DNA of 64,000 nucleotides from Flavihumibacter cheonanensis (GTDB lineage Bacteria > Bacteroidota > Bacteroidia > Chitinophagales > Chitinophagaceae), in NCBI RefSeq assembly GCF_022352215.1, contig NZ_JAKRWF010000002.1, positions 620,001 through 684,000 of the forward strand. Direction: 5' to 3'. The notes under the pieces were generated by a model that ran no database searches, was not told where the DNA came from, and was given only the letters and a program-made list of their open reading frames with translations. A program made the translations under genes and the position numbers. Shown piece by piece: positions 54,341-63,960 of this stretch; the first letter of the stretch is position 1, and each line of letters begins with the position of its first letter.

Positions 54341-54429
54341 AATTTTCGGCAAGTATAAAGTAGCAGATGTTGCTGCTAAAAGACAGAGGAAATTAAATAA
54401 TTGTATATATTACATTTATTATCCTCTAT

Positions 54430-55527
54430 ATGTATCAATTGAAAATAAACGCTTTTGCCATTCTTTTGCATTTTTTATGTGTTGATTTGTTGGGACAAAC
54501 CCGTGATCCCCTGAAATGGCCCTTTGACAAGACATCCATCTGGAATATGCCTATTCATAAGGAGGCGATTTATAAGCCTGCCTGTATTGAGGATGCCAAC
54601 AATTTTGAGGCCGATGAGGATATTATTATTCTATATCCACAGGCTACCTTTTTAAGTATAAAGACCAATACTGCTGGATGGACAGGGGCAGATCGATGTG
54701 TAGCAACTGGCCCAACCTTATTCACCGCACCTATTCCTGCCGCATGGAAGTATGATGCAACTGTATGGTATGGAAGAACGCCTAATGCAGGAGCTGCTAT
54801 TTTACTTCCCAATGGTAAGATTAAGCAAACACAACCCTTTGCAAAGTGTAGTACTGATTTTGCTACCTCACAGTATACCTGGTCAGAAGATAGTTGTGTA
54901 TTAAAAGGAGAATGCATAATCGGAGCGCACGGGGGAAGCGGGCTCTCTGCGATTGGTGGTACCATTCGGGTAGGAGAATTTACAGCAGGTAGAATTCCAC
55001 ACGTACTTAAGATTAATTTGTGGGGGAAGAAGAACTTTTATAAAGGTGGAGGTGGATATCGTTGGCCGGCTGTGAAGGCAGATACTGGTTTTGATGATCC
55101 TACTGACTTTAATTATTACGGTGGTAAAAATCCTGAGATGCGAATTGGCGCTCTCCTGGCACTACATAAAGGCCTGGATCTTTCCTCAATTTCCAATAAC
55201 TCACTTGGACTGGAAACGGAACCCGGACTAATCATTGCGAGGACACTTCAGCAATATGGGGCCTATACGGTTGATAATACCGCATGGGATTGTTATGCAT
55301 TTATTATTGAAAATGGTCCTGACGGATTGGTTCGGAACGAGTTCAAAAAGCAATTTGGTTTTGAAATCAATGTATCTGGGGGATTGGAAAAATCTGCCTG
55401 GGGTCGTGATCTCCGGCGAATTTTTAAAGCGCTCTATGTTATAAGCAATAATCAGAAAGATTTATTAGGGGGAGGTCCAACACATGATTGGATCAATCGT
55501 TTAGCACCTATGGCACCTAATTTTTAA
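54430..55527 (+). CDS. Uncharacterised secreted protein of the GH27 locus
   Basis: This 365-residue protein has a signal peptide (to about residue 22, 'LLGQT'). No named family was recognised. Conserved-looking stretches are 'SIWNMPI', 'GAHGGSGLSAIGGTIRVGE', 'HVLKINLWGKKNFYKGGGGYRWPAVKAD', 'MRIGALLAL' and 'TEPGLIIARTLQQYGAYTVDNTAWDCYAF'. I recall the last two patterns from secreted actinobacterial proteins of unknown function. It sits 11 bases before the GH27 gene, so it is probably exported to act on, or bind, the same glycan. Confidence 0.78.
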   Translation: MYQLKINAFAILLHFLCVDLLGQTRDPLKWPFDKTSIWNMPIHKEAIYKPACIEDANNFEADEDIIILYPQATFLSIKTNTAGWTGADRCVATGPTLFTAPIPAAWKYDATVWYGRTPNAGAAILLPNGKIKQTQPFAKCSTDFATSQYTWSEDSCVLKGECIIGAHGGSGLSAIGGTIRVGEFTAGRIPHVLKINLWGKKNFYKGGGGYRWPAVKADTGFDDPTDFNYYGGKNPEMRIGALLALHKGLDLSSISNNSLGLETEPGLIIARTLQQYGAYTVDNTAWDCYAFIIENGPDGLVRNEFKKQFGFEINVSGGLEKSAWGRDLRRIFKALYVISNNQKDLLGGGPTHDWINRLAPMAPNF

Positions 55528-55538
55528 TCAACTTTTAT

Positions 55539-56975
55539 ATGATGAATAAACTCAGGAACAAAAGCAGGTTACTGACTGCGATTCTTTTATTTCAGGCTGG
55601 GAGCAGTTTTGCACAATATGCCATCTCTAAGGTGGCTAATATCCGTACGCCTGTGGATGAAAAAACACAACGCCTTAATAATACACCTAAGCAGGTAGTA
55701 GCTCCAACGCCTCCTATGGGCTGGAATTCCTGGAATAACTTTGGATGTGATATAACGGAGAAGGAATTTCTTGAACAGGTTGATTATGCTGCAAACTATC
55801 TCAAGGATGCCGGATATGAATACATGGTAATTGATATTTCCTGGTATTCTCCCAGTGTGTCTGCTGATCCCAGAAGTCCGTTTCACCATCCTGGTTTTCC
55901 ACGCCACGATGCAGAACTGGATGCATATGGCAGATTTATCCCTGCGAAGAATAAATTTCCTTCTGCTAACGGATCATTCAAGTACCTGGCCGATTATGTT
56001 CATGCGAAAGGTTTGAAGTTTGGTATTCACATCATGCGTGGAATACCTTGGCAGGCAGTAGAACGCGACCTGCCTATTCTGGGTTCTAAGTTCAGGGCCA
56101 GAGATATTGCTAATGCAGCAGATATATGCGATTGGTATAATGCTACCTATGGAGTAGATATGTCGAAACCAGGTGCGCAGGAATATTATAATTCTCTTTT
56201 TAAATTGTACGCTTCCTGGGGGGTAGATTTCATCAAAGTGGATGATTTATCCATGCCGTATCGGGCAGATGAATTAACTGCTATCCGGAAAGCAATTGAC
56301 CAATGTGGCAGAAAAATAGTGTTTAGTACATCTCCGGGTTCTACACCTGTAACAGCCCGTTATCACGTCTTAACCAATGCTGATATGTTCAGGATATCCG
56401 CTGATTTTTGGGATAGCTGGCCTCGCCTCAAAGAACAGTTTGGCTTAGCCAAAATATGGGCAGTTCATGCAGGAAGTTTCCCCGGCCACTGGCCGGATCT
56501 GGACATGATTCCTTTCGGAAAAATTGCAACTCGTTCGGGCGATGCTGGCGGTGAGCGGTTTTCAAATTTTACACCTGAAGAACAGGTAACATTAATGACT
56601 TTATGGTGTATAGCCCGATCGCCTCTGATTATTGGAAATGATCTTACACAAAATGATGAAGCAACACTGAAGGTACTTACCAATCCGGAAGTAATTGCAG
56701 TGAACAAAAACGGTCAGTTACCGAGAGAACTTTATACTGATAATGGTATAGTAGTTTGGGAATCCACCGATTCCGGTGGTAAAGTAAAATATCTTGCTAT
56801 TTTCAATCAGACGGAACAGGAAAAGCCAGTTACCTTCTCTTTTTCAAAATTGGGGATCAACGGAAAATGTAAGGTAAGAGACTTGTGGGCAAAGAGAGAA
56901 CTGGGAGCATTTGAAGGAAATTTTGAACAAACAATACCGAAACATGGAGCTGGACTATATAAAATTGAAAACTGA
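55539..56975 (+). CDS. Alpha-galactosidase, glycoside hydrolase family 27
   Basis: This 478-residue retaining enzyme removes terminal alpha-galactose (or a similar sugar). The signal peptide ends near residue 25 (SFAQY). Family marks are PPMGWNSWNNFGCDI, the nucleophile D235 in FIKVDD, and the acid/base D289 in RISADFWDSW. The C-terminal beta domain is present (to 'HGAGLYKIEN'). The loop replacing the usual CLEGNxP motif is not typical, so alpha-N-acetylgalactosaminidase or beta-L-arabinopyranosidase activity, both known in GH27, remain possible. Confidence 0.9.
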   Translation: MMNKLRNKSRLLTAILLFQAGSSFAQYAISKVANIRTPVDEKTQRLNNTPKQVVAPTPPMGWNSWNNFGCDITEKEFLEQVDYAANYLKDAGYEYMVIDISWYSPSVSADPRSPFHHPGFPRHDAELDAYGRFIPAKNKFPSANGSFKYLADYVHAKGLKFGIHIMRGIPWQAVERDLPILGSKFRARDIANAADICDWYNATYGVDMSKPGAQEYYNSLFKLYASWGVDFIKVDDLSMPYRADELTAIRKAIDQCGRKIVFSTSPGSTPVTARYHVLTNADMFRISADFWDSWPRLKEQFGLAKIWAVHAGSFPGHWPDLDMIPFGKIATRSGDAGGERFSNFTPEEQVTLMTLWCIARSPLIIGNDLTQNDEATLKVLTNPEVIAVNKNGQLPRELYTDNGIVVWESTDSGGKVKYLAIFNQTEQEKPVTFSFSKLGINGKCKVRDLWAKRELGAFEGNFEQTIPKHGAGLYKIEN

Positions 56976-57337
56976 ACTGAGCTTGTCATAACTACGAGCA
57001 ACGCTTGTTGATTAAAAAAATGACCAATGAATTCACGTTTTTTAAAACTCATTTGCGGGCCGTTCAAATACATTACCCGTATCTAAATCAACAATAGTAC
57101 TCCCTCTTGTTGAAGCCAATGCAATTCATTCATTTTTCCAGGAAGTTAAATCAGAGGAAGAATAACTGACAAAATAGAAAAAAGACGAATTGGATAATCT
57201 ATATTATGAAGCGAATAAATAAATTTCAAAAATACATATAAAGAAATAACTAGTGTCCGATTAAATAGCTGAATTCGGAGTATAAATTCAATACCTCAGT
57301 AAGCATTCATTATGCCTGATTAAAAAATAGGGAATTT
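56976..57337. other. AT-rich intergenic stretch downstream of GH27
   Basis: This 362-base stretch holds the decayed GH43-like fragment described separately. The rest (57204-57337) is AT-rich, with no recognisable gene or hairpin. Confidence 0.6.
57000..57203 (-). pseudogene. Remains of a probable GH43 glycoside hydrolase
   Basis: Read on the minus strand from 57203, the frame reads FFYFVSYSSSDLTSWKNE, a stop, then IALASTRGSTIVDLD and ends VFERPANEF with a second stop at 57042-57044. If the first stop is an old glycine codon (TGA for GGA), the text is the YSSxDLxxWKNEGIAL...ERP pattern of GH43. A second frame continues as KKREFIGHFFN, like the 'NxKTxxFVMWFH' that follows in that family. No start is left. 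The identification is based on pattern only. Confidence 0.5.
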
Positions 57338-57715
57338 TTATTGTCTCCCTGGTTCTGTGCCAGTGAAATTGATACGTTTGAACATCACATCCGGACTGTT
57401 ATTGTCTTTATGTAAGCGAAGAAACTTTTCACTTACTTCCAGAACCTTGTAATCGGCTATGGTATTGTTTTCTATAACGCCTCCGGGTTGATCCGATTCA
57501 AATTGACCGTTGGGTGAAAACCGGATGGTTAATCCTTTATTGGACTTGTTGAAGGACTTCAAATCTTCTTTTTGGTTGGTTGAAAGATCCTCTTTGGAAT
57601 AAAACTGGTAGAACTCCCATTTGCCGATAATCGTTTTTGCATAATCAGGTGAACTGCAGGAACTGATTGCTACAAGTATAAAAATGGAAATACAAACTGG
57701 TATTGAATTTTTCAT
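57338..57715 (-). CDS. Small lipocalin-like lipoprotein
   Basis: This 125-residue lipoprotein starts at ATG 57715 (signal 'NSIPVCISIFILVAISSCSS', lipobox cysteine near residue 20). The rest reads IIGKWEFYQFYSKED... and LTIRFSPNGQFES, a pattern seen in lipocalin-like or copper-resistance-like small Bacteroidota proteins ('GKW...F..dGkf'). No function can be assigned. An upstream in-frame ATG is less likely because it would run into the divergent hydrolase. Confidence 0.6.
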   Translation of the reverse strand: MKNSIPVCISIFILVAISSCSSPDYAKTIIGKWEFYQFYSKEDLSTNQKEDLKSFNKSNKGLTIRFSPNGQFESDQPGGVIENNTIADYKVLEVSEKFLRLHKDNNSPDVMFKRINFTGTEPGRQ

Positions 57716-57771
57716 CGGAGCCAAGATATTCATTAGATTTAGCAACTGCAATAGGGACAAAAAGAAAATAT

Positions 57772-58722
57772 ATGCAAAACCTGAAAATAGCAACTGCTCA
57801 ATTTGAAAACCGGTCGGGTGATAAGGCTTATAATTTGTCGGTAATGGATTCGCTGGCAGCTAAGGCTGCAGCGGATGGTGCACAGGTAATTGCCTTCCAT
57901 GAGTGCTCGGTTACGGGATACAGTTTTGCGCGTAAATTATCCCGGGAAGAATTGCTGGCACAGGCAGAACTGATTCCCGAAGGTGAGAGCATTTCGCAAC
58001 TCAGGCAAATCAGCGCGCGTCACAATATTGTAGTTCTGGCAGGATTGTTTGAAAAGGATCGGGACGATAACATTTACAAAGCCTATGTATGTGTAGATCG
58101 AAATGGCCTGATCGCTAAATTCAGAAAGCTGCATCCATTTATCAATCCGCATATTCTGCCAGGAAATGAATATTGCGTATTTGAACTGTTGGGCTGGAAG
58201 TGTGGCATTCTGATTTGTTATGACAACAATATCATCGAGAATGTACGAGCAACCAAATTGCTGGGAGCAGATATTATTTTCATGCCACATGTTACGATGT
58301 GTACGCCCTCTACACGTCCAGGTGCCGGATTTGTTGATCCTGCCTTATGGACAAACAGGGAAGCGGATCCAACCTCACTGCGACTGGAATTCGATGGCAT
58401 GAAGGGAAGAGCGTGGTTAATGAAATGGTTGCCGGCAAGAGCTTATGACAATGCGATTTATGCCATCTTCTCCAACCCGATTGGCATGGATGATGACCAG
58501 CTGAAAAATGGTTGCTCCATGATCCTTGATCCTTATGGAGATATTATTGCGGAGTGCAGAAGCTTTGAAGATAGTTATGTGATCGCAACGCTGACGCCTG
58601 AGAAACTAACCCTGGCAGGAGGGCATCGGTACCTGAAAGCAAGACGCCCAGAGTTGTACAGAGACCTGATAGGAAAAGAGCATCAATCCGAGCAGAAAGT
58701 AGTTTGGCTGGAGAAGAAATAA
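57772..58722 (+). CDS. Nitrilase-superfamily carbon-nitrogen hydrolase
   Basis: This 316-residue cytosolic amidase-like enzyme has the full catalytic triad: E44 (FHECSVTGYS), K119 (FRKLHPF) and C149 (ILICYDNN). The C-terminal part 'WLPARAYDNAIYAIFSNPIGMDDDQLKNGCSMILDPYGDIIAEC' is typical. Members hydrolyse nitriles, carbamoylated amines or omega-amides; the substrate here is unknown. I start it at ATG 57772; an earlier in-frame ATG lies in the divergent lipoprotein gene. Confidence 0.93.
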   Translation: MQNLKIATAQFENRSGDKAYNLSVMDSLAAKAAADGAQVIAFHECSVTGYSFARKLSREELLAQAELIPEGESISQLRQISARHNIVVLAGLFEKDRDDNIYKAYVCVDRNGLIAKFRKLHPFINPHILPGNEYCVFELLGWKCGILICYDNNIIENVRATKLLGADIIFMPHVTMCTPSTRPGAGFVDPALWTNREADPTSLRLEFDGMKGRAWLMKWLPARAYDNAIYAIFSNPIGMDDDQLKNGCSMILDPYGDIIAECRSFEDSYVIATLTPEKLTLAGGHRYLKARRPELYRDLIGKEHQSEQKVVWLEKK

Positions 58723-58730
58723 ATTCACAC

Positions 58731-59216
58731 CTACTTTAACAATTTTCTTTCTTTATCATACAATCCCACCAGCAGACTATTTCCTTTAGCATCTATCCGC
58801 AGTCCTCCATACCTGGCGGAATCGTAATTGGCAGCTTTGCCTTCCTGGAAAAAATATGACTCAGCACCGATATTGATATTCCAGGGTTCTGGAGCTGTGT
58901 ATCGTATCAGTTGTTCCCCGGGATGAATAGGTGTTCCATCGGTTTGTATTCTAACTGGTGATGCAATGCCGGCCTGATCCAGCTTTACAACCAGGAAGCC
59001 GCGTTTGGGTACGCTATCCTCACTGAAATCGCGGGCGATTTTATAATCCAGCTGCATATAATCGCCCTGCATAAGCGATCGGGGATCTACAGGTGCCAGT
59101 TCCAGCAATACCAGTTGACCAGTTGTCAACAGCTTTTCTTTTTCCATGATGGAATAAAGAAAATAACCCAGCACTAACAGCAGGTTGATCAATATAAGCC
59201 AGTTAAATTTTTTCAT
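58731..59216 (-). CDS. GDYXXLXY-domain protein
   Basis: This 161-residue protein has one N-terminal membrane helix and the family motif QGDYMQLDYKIARD near residue 50. It is the small partner usually encoded with DUF2157 and DUF4401 membrane proteins, as here. ATG 59216 lies inside the end of the DUF4401 gene (14-base overlap). Function of the module is unknown. Confidence 0.85.
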   Translation of the reverse strand: MKKFNWLILINLLLVLGYFLYSIMEKEKLLTTGQLVLLELAPVDPRSLMQGDYMQLDYKIARDFSEDSVPKRGFLVVKLDQAGIASPVRIQTDGTPIHPGEQLIRYTAPEPWNINIGAESYFFQEGKAANYDSARYGGLRIDAKGNSLLVGLYDKERKLLK

Positions 59217-60168
59217 CCAGTCGTAGTTTTTTTGATAGGATAAAATACAGCACAAGGAATACGCTTCCCGAAAGCAGTAGCAGCATTGACTTTGTTAACA
59301 AGGTAAAGCTCAAATCATAGTAATACTGCGATATAAAATAGATGCCACTGATAATGGCGAGCACGAAACCGGTTTTATATCCAAACTGAAAAGCCAGTAA
59401 CAGCAGGAAAATGGACCCTGCTATCGAAGGCGCAAACAAGGTGGGCAGCAGGAATAGCAATACTGCAAGCTGGAGCTTTAATGACCATCCACTAGTTGGT
59501 TCGAAATATTGTTTGCTGATCGAATGAACCAGGTATAAAACGATAAGTATAATGCCTGCAGAAGCAATCCATACATGCGCCGGCGATATGGGTATTGTAT
59601 ATCGGATACCCGGGAGTATCAATGCACTTAAAAAGGCCACAGTTATGGCTGTTCGAATGGCAGGATATTTTTTAAATTCATCCTGATTGCTGTAAATATA
59701 ATAGCAGCCTGCAGCTAAAATAGGAATGTAAGCAAGAATCATTTCGTGCAAGTCGTTGGTCAGTATGATGGATACTATACTTGCATGAATTGACAACAAT
59801 GCAACCAATGCCAGCACTAAATTTTGGGTTATAAAGAAGCAGATAGCCCCTATCAAAATGTAAACGAGGCAGATTACTGTATTGGATGCTCCAAATTCAC
59901 TCAGTCCCAGTCCGGTTAAGAAACCACCAATCAGGAAAAGCGAAATACTCATTGTATCCAGCAGCACATTGTTGTATTGTTTATCCAGCCAGATGGCCAT
60001 CGCAATAAACAACAATCCGCCCGCCAGTTGTGCAACGGGAGATTCAAACAGTCCGACGAGAAATAAAAATCCTACAAAACTGAAGCCGGCAAGTACACCC
60101 CCAATAATTGAAATTATTTTTATTGGAAGTGAAACCTGTACCGGTGGTTTAGTTTCCATGTTGCTCAT
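59203..60168 (-). CDS. DUF4401-family membrane protein
   Basis: This 321-residue integral membrane protein has about ten helices ('QVSLPIKIISIIGGVLAGFSFVGFLFLVGLFES' at the N-terminus). It overlaps both neighbours, by 20 bases with DUF2157 and by 14 with the GDYXXLXY gene, so the three genes are translated as one unit. The family has no known activity. Confidence 0.82.
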   Translation of the reverse strand: MSNMETKPPVQVSLPIKIISIIGGVLAGFSFVGFLFLVGLFESPVAQLAGGLLFIAMAIWLDKQYNNVLLDTMSISLFLIGGFLTGLGLSEFGASNTVICLVYILIGAICFFITQNLVLALVALLSIHASIVSIILTNDLHEMILAYIPILAAGCYYIYSNQDEFKKYPAIRTAITVAFLSALILPGIRYTIPISPAHVWIASAGIILIVLYLVHSISKQYFEPTSGWSLKLQLAVLLFLLPTLFAPSIAGSIFLLLLAFQFGYKTGFVLAIISGIYFISQYYYDLSFTLLTKSMLLLLSGSVFLVLYFILSKKLRLDEKI

Positions 60169-61024
60169 GTGCCCATTTTTTTTGAAGGTCCAGCAGATAC
60201 TTGATCGTTACCGTAGCACTGCCTATAATAAAAAAACTTGCCAGCAGAAAGCCGCCTGAGTTATCGGAGATTTTAAAAATACAGGAAGTAATCAGGATGA
60301 TCAGGCTTAACGGAATAATTGACAGATAAAAGAGAGAATGTTGTTTAAAACCATACCAAATGCCTGTAGCATAGGCTAATGCTGCCAGCGCGACAAGCAA
60401 CCAGAAATCAAACTGCTTGTTTTCGAATATTCCAATGATGATACCCAGGGTAGAAAAACTGATAGCAGCCAGTGCGACCAGGTTGGTGAACCAAATAGGA
60501 ATCGCCTTTCCTGCTTTCAACAGGAATTTGCTTATGATTAATGCTACCAGATTTACGAGGAAAAGAAGGATGAAAACCAGTTGATCAGACCAGTGATTGG
60601 CTACCTGATCGGCATATAGTAAAATTGTTGTGTTGATCAGTAAGAGATAGAGTACCCATAAGGGAGCAAAGTTTGCTGCCAATACCCATATCGAGATGAA
60701 AACTGTCCAGGCGAGAAAAAAATCATAGGCATTTGCACCTGTTTGATAGATCTGCCCGTACACCGCAAACAATACCCCCACCAAAGCAGCAGCTGCGGTT
60801 AAGAGGATGTTTCGGATCATAGGATCAAACTGCTGCCTCAGGGAAAGAAGCGTGGTTACAATAAGCAGTCCGCCTGTTATCGAAAGCTTTGCCAATTTTG
60901 GAAGGGCATCCCAATTGTAGGCAAAAAAGAAAATGATTCCAGCTACTGTAAACCCAATACCCAGGGTCAGCAGCAGGATCCGGACAAAACGGGACCAATC
61001 CTGCAGGCTGGGTGGTTGATTCAT
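60149..61024 (-). CDS. DUF2157-family membrane protein
   Basis: This 291-residue integral membrane protein has eight to nine helices. The start 'RILLLTLGIGFTVAGIIFFFAYNWDALPKLAKLSI' is the typical DUF2157 signature (FFAYNWxxLP). It is the first gene of the DUF2157/DUF4401/GDYXXLXY module. It ends in a charged tail (LQKKWAHEQHGN). Confidence 0.87.
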   Translation of the reverse strand: MNQPPSLQDWSRFVRILLLTLGIGFTVAGIIFFFAYNWDALPKLAKLSITGGLLIVTTLLSLRQQFDPMIRNILLTAAAALVGVLFAVYGQIYQTGANAYDFFLAWTVFISIWVLAANFAPLWVLYLLLINTTILLYADQVANHWSDQLVFILLFLVNLVALIISKFLLKAGKAIPIWFTNLVALAAISFSTLGIIIGIFENKQFDFWLLVALAALAYATGIWYGFKQHSLFYLSIIPLSLIILITSCIFKISDNSGGFLLASFFIIGSATVTIKYLLDLQKKWAHEQHGN

Positions 61025-61051
61025 GTTGGTTAAGGTTTTAAGGAAGGTAAT

Positions 61052-61540
61052 TTACAACTTCCATTCCGGTCGTTCGAAATGGCAGGTATACCCGAACGGA
61101 TTTTTTTGCAGGTAATCCTGGTGTTCTTCTTCCGCTTCCCAGAAATCTGTGGCAGGTACCACTTCGGTAACAATTTTACCCGGCCATTTACCCGAAGCTT
61201 CCATCTCCTGGATCAGTTGAAGGGCTGTTTGCTTTTGTTCTTCATCCAGGTAAAAAATGGCGGATCGGTACGACAACCCGATATCATTTCCCTGCCGGTT
61301 TTTAGTGGTAGGGTTATGGATCATGAAAAAATATTCAAGTAGTTGCCGGTAGGACAGCACATCAGCATCAAAGCTGATAGCGATGCCTTCAGCATGGGTG
61401 CCATGATTCCGATAGGTGGCATTGGGTACATCTCCCCCTGTATAGCCAACGATAGTATGTTTTACGCCGGGCAGGTGCCGGATCAGTTCTTCCACACCCC
61501 AGAAACAACCACCGGCCAATATTGCTTTTTCAGTTCTCAT
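61052..61540 (-). CDS. msrA: Peptide-methionine (S)-S-oxide reductase
   Basis: This 162-residue enzyme repairs oxidised methionine in proteins. The active site is GCFWG with C12, followed by '[27 protein letters not shown]', typical of MsrA. There is no MsrB domain fusion. No clear resolving cysteine is seen except C155 near the C-terminus (GYTCHFERP). Its start overlaps the amidohydrolase gene by 11 bases, so it is translationally coupled to it. Confidence 0.96.
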   Translation of the reverse strand: MRTEKAILAGGCFWGVEELIRHLPGVKHTIVGYTGGDVPNATYRNHGTHAEGIAISFDADVLSYRQLLEYFFMIHNPTTKNRQGNDIGLSYRSAIFYLDEEQKQTALQLIQEMEASGKWPGKIVTEVVPATDFWEAEEEHQDYLQKNPFGYTCHFERPEWKL

Positions 61541-63227
61541 TGAAAATTAGTTTACCATCAAACACTGTTAAAACTACTTTTGTTTTGGCAATATCCATTG
61601 CAGGTATAGAAAACAGATCCTGGTTAAACACGATGATATCTGCCAGGTAACCCGGCTGCAATTTGCCTTTGATCTTTTCCTCGAAGGAGGAGTAAGCGCC
61701 ACCCTGGGTATAGGCTTTTAATGCATCCTGGATGGTGATTCTTTGCTCGGGTACCCATCCGCCTGGCGGATGTCCTTCAGGGGTTTGCCGGTTCACCGCA
61801 ATATGCAATCCACGTATAGGATCGGGGGTGGTACAGGCCGGCCAATCACTGCTGAAAACCAGGTGCGCCTTGTTCTTCAACATGGACTTCCACATAAAGG
61901 CATGCGGAATTCTTTTTTCTCCTACAGCTTTTGCCCATACTTCGATATTGCCCGGATCTGCATGAATAGGTTGCATGGAAGCCATAACGCCCAACTTTGC
62001 AAAGCGGGGAACATCCTGCGGGTTACATTGTTCGATGTGTTCAATGCGATGGCGCCTGGCTTTGGTGCCATTTTTTTGCTGTGCTTTTTCATTGGCATTC
62101 AATGCTTCCCGTACCGTGCGATCTCCAATAGCATGGGTATATACCTGGAATCCTTCTTTATCAAATCGGTTTAACAGTTGCTGGTATTTCTCCAAAGGCA
62201 AGGCAAAATCGCTGTTGGCATGGGTGCCATCAGGAAGGGCATCACTGTAGGGTTCCAGCATGGGAGAAGTGTGCGATTCAATCACACCATCCAGCATGAA
62301 TTTAATACTAACGGCTTTGAGTAGGGGATGGCTTTTGGTGCGGTTTTTTACTTGTATGAATTGCTGGATGTCTTCTTCCTTTGTGTTTTTGCCGGCACTG
62401 AAGGCAGTGGAAGACCGAAGGGTGAGTTCTCCTTGTTTAAGCAGGGTTTCATACAATTGGAATTCAGCAACAGAGCCACTGGCATTTTGAATACTGGTGA
62501 TACCGAGTCGCGCTGCATATTTCATGCCTATGCGAAGTGCCTCCAGTTTTTCTTCTGTAGTGGGAGGAGGAACTATTTTCTCAACCAGGCTGCCGGCTGC
62601 TTCTGTGAAGGCACCCGTTGGCTTTCCCTCCGGATCTTTAATGATGGAACCAAATCCATCAAATTGGGTAGTACTGGAAATGCCTGCCAGTTCCATCGCT
62701 TTGCTGTTCACCCAGATACTGTGACCATCATAGGCATCTAATACAATCGGGCGGTCAGGACTGATTTTATCTAAGGCGATGAGAGCTTCGCGGTTGGGCA
62801 TCCCTCCTTTAAAAAGATTGTACTGCCAGCCCATGCCGGTAATCCATTTTTTATTGGGGTGTTCTTTTACAAATTTTTCAATTGCGGATAGGGCTTCCTC
62901 CAGTGTTTTTGCCTGGTAGAGATCAACACCTGTGAGTCCCATGGATCCGGAAAGAAAATGGGTATGGGCATCGTTGATCCCTGCTGTTGCGAGTTGGCCG
63001 TTGAGGTCAATTAGTTGAGTGGATTTCTGTGCCAGTTTTTTGATGTCGGTGTTTGATCCGATATGGGTGATGGTGTTGCCTGTTATGGCAATCGCATCGA
63101 CAAACTGAGCATCTTTACCTGTCCAGATTTTCCCATTGTATAAAATGAGGGTGGGAGCTGCGCTCTTTTGAGAAAACAGGAGTTGACTGCTAATGAGTAG
63201 TGCGGTAATAGATAGGAGGAATCGCAT
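61530..63227 (-). CDS. Secreted amidohydrolase (YtcJ-like, amidohydrolase 3 family)
   Basis: This 565-residue protein has a signal peptide (about residues 1-19). The metal-dependent fold is visible in '[19 protein letters not shown]' (HxH), '[15 protein letters not shown]', 'HRIEHIEQ' and '[21 protein letters not shown]'. These are the marks of the amidohydrolase_3/YtcJ branch, whose substrates are mostly unknown. It is co-transcribed with msrA. Confidence 0.92.
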   Translation of the reverse strand: MRFLLSITALLISSQLLFSQKSAAPTLILYNGKIWTGKDAQFVDAIAITGNTITHIGSNTDIKKLAQKSTQLIDLNGQLATAGINDAHTHFLSGSMGLTGVDLYQAKTLEEALSAIEKFVKEHPNKKWITGMGWQYNLFKGGMPNREALIALDKISPDRPIVLDAYDGHSIWVNSKAMELAGISSTTQFDGFGSIIKDPEGKPTGAFTEAAGSLVEKIVPPPTTEEKLEALRIGMKYAARLGITSIQNASGSVAEFQLYETLLKQGELTLRSSTAFSAGKNTKEEDIQQFIQVKNRTKSHPLLKAVSIKFMLDGVIESHTSPMLEPYSDALPDGTHANSDFALPLEKYQQLLNRFDKEGFQVYTHAIGDRTVREALNANEKAQQKNGTKARRHRIEHIEQCNPQDVPRFAKLGVMASMQPIHADPGNIEVWAKAVGEKRIPHAFMWKSMLKNKAHLVFSSDWPACTTPDPIRGLHIAVNRQTPEGHPPGGWVPEQRITIQDALKAYTQGGAYSSFEEKIKGKLQPGYLADIIVFNQDLFSIPAMDIAKTKVVLTVFDGKLIFNEN

Positions 63228-63255
63228 AGTATCTAAAAATACTTAACTTTCAGCC

Positions 63256-63960
63256 ATGCGTGTAGTATTCCTGAGTTTACTGCTAGTATTGACTGTAGGT
63301 TCTTTTGCACAGCAGCCTGCGGCAATGCCAGAAGTGAAGAAATTCTATTTCAAGAGCTTTTTCGATCGGGTAAAATCCCCTCAAAAAGGAGCCGATTTTG
63401 TGGAGACGGTAACCGTTGGTGCAGACAGCATCACACATGTTGAGATCCGCCATATAACACTTGATCAGATTGTGCTGGATGCTTTTCTGAAAAAGGACGA
63501 ACCGGTAGGGATGTGGTACTATCATCTTGCCAATGGAGGTCGCCTCCTGAATTATGATTTCAATTTAGTCTATGGATCTGCAGCACCGGATTCTGCTGAG
63601 AAAGCATTCTTTGTGCCCAACCTTCCTGAAATAACCAATCTCCTGGTTGATGTACCTGAGAAAAAATATGTAGCGCCAGTGCTTGCAACCGGGGATGGTG
63701 ATCTGTCGGAATTCATGCAGAACAACCTGGTCTTTCCCTACTATTCGATGGTGAATAAACAATATGGTCGAGTGTTAATTGGATTACAGATTGATGAAGA
63801 AGGTACTGTTTCCAGGATTACTGTTGAAAATGGCGTGAATGTTTATCTTGATAAAGAAGCCATGCGGATCATGAAAAAAATCCGTTTTCGATCGGGTGCT
63901 AAATTGGATGGTCAGCCAAAACGAATCTATTACCGCCTCTACATTTCTTTTTTCCAATAA
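63256..63960 (+). CDS. TonB C-terminal-like protein
   Basis: This 234-residue secreted protein has a signal peptide (1-19, ending FAQQ). The last 90 residues are a TonB C-terminal-type domain ('FMQNNLVFPYYSMVNKQYGRVLIGLQIDEEGTVSRITVENG...LDKEAMRIMKKIRFRSGAKLDGQPKRIYYRLYISFF'). It lacks the N-terminal membrane anchor of true TonB, so it may be a periplasmic protein with a TonB-like end. A TAACTTTC box at 63244-63251 may serve as promoter. Confidence 0.83.
   Translation: MRVVFLSLLLVLTVGSFAQQPAAMPEVKKFYFKSFFDRVKSPQKGADFVETVTVGADSITHVEIRHITLDQIVLDAFLKKDEPVGMWYYHLANGGRLLNYDFNLVYGSAAPDSAEKAFFVPNLPEITNLLVDVPEKKYVAPVLATGDGDLSEFMQNNLVFPYYSMVNKQYGRVLIGLQIDEEGTVSRITVENGVNVYLDKEAMRIMKKIRFRSGAKLDGQPKRIYYRLYISFFQ

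Noticed and set aside
57240-57270. AGTGTCCGATTAAA-like text as an insertion-sequence end
   Set aside because: No inverted partner, no target duplication and no transposase frame were found nearby.
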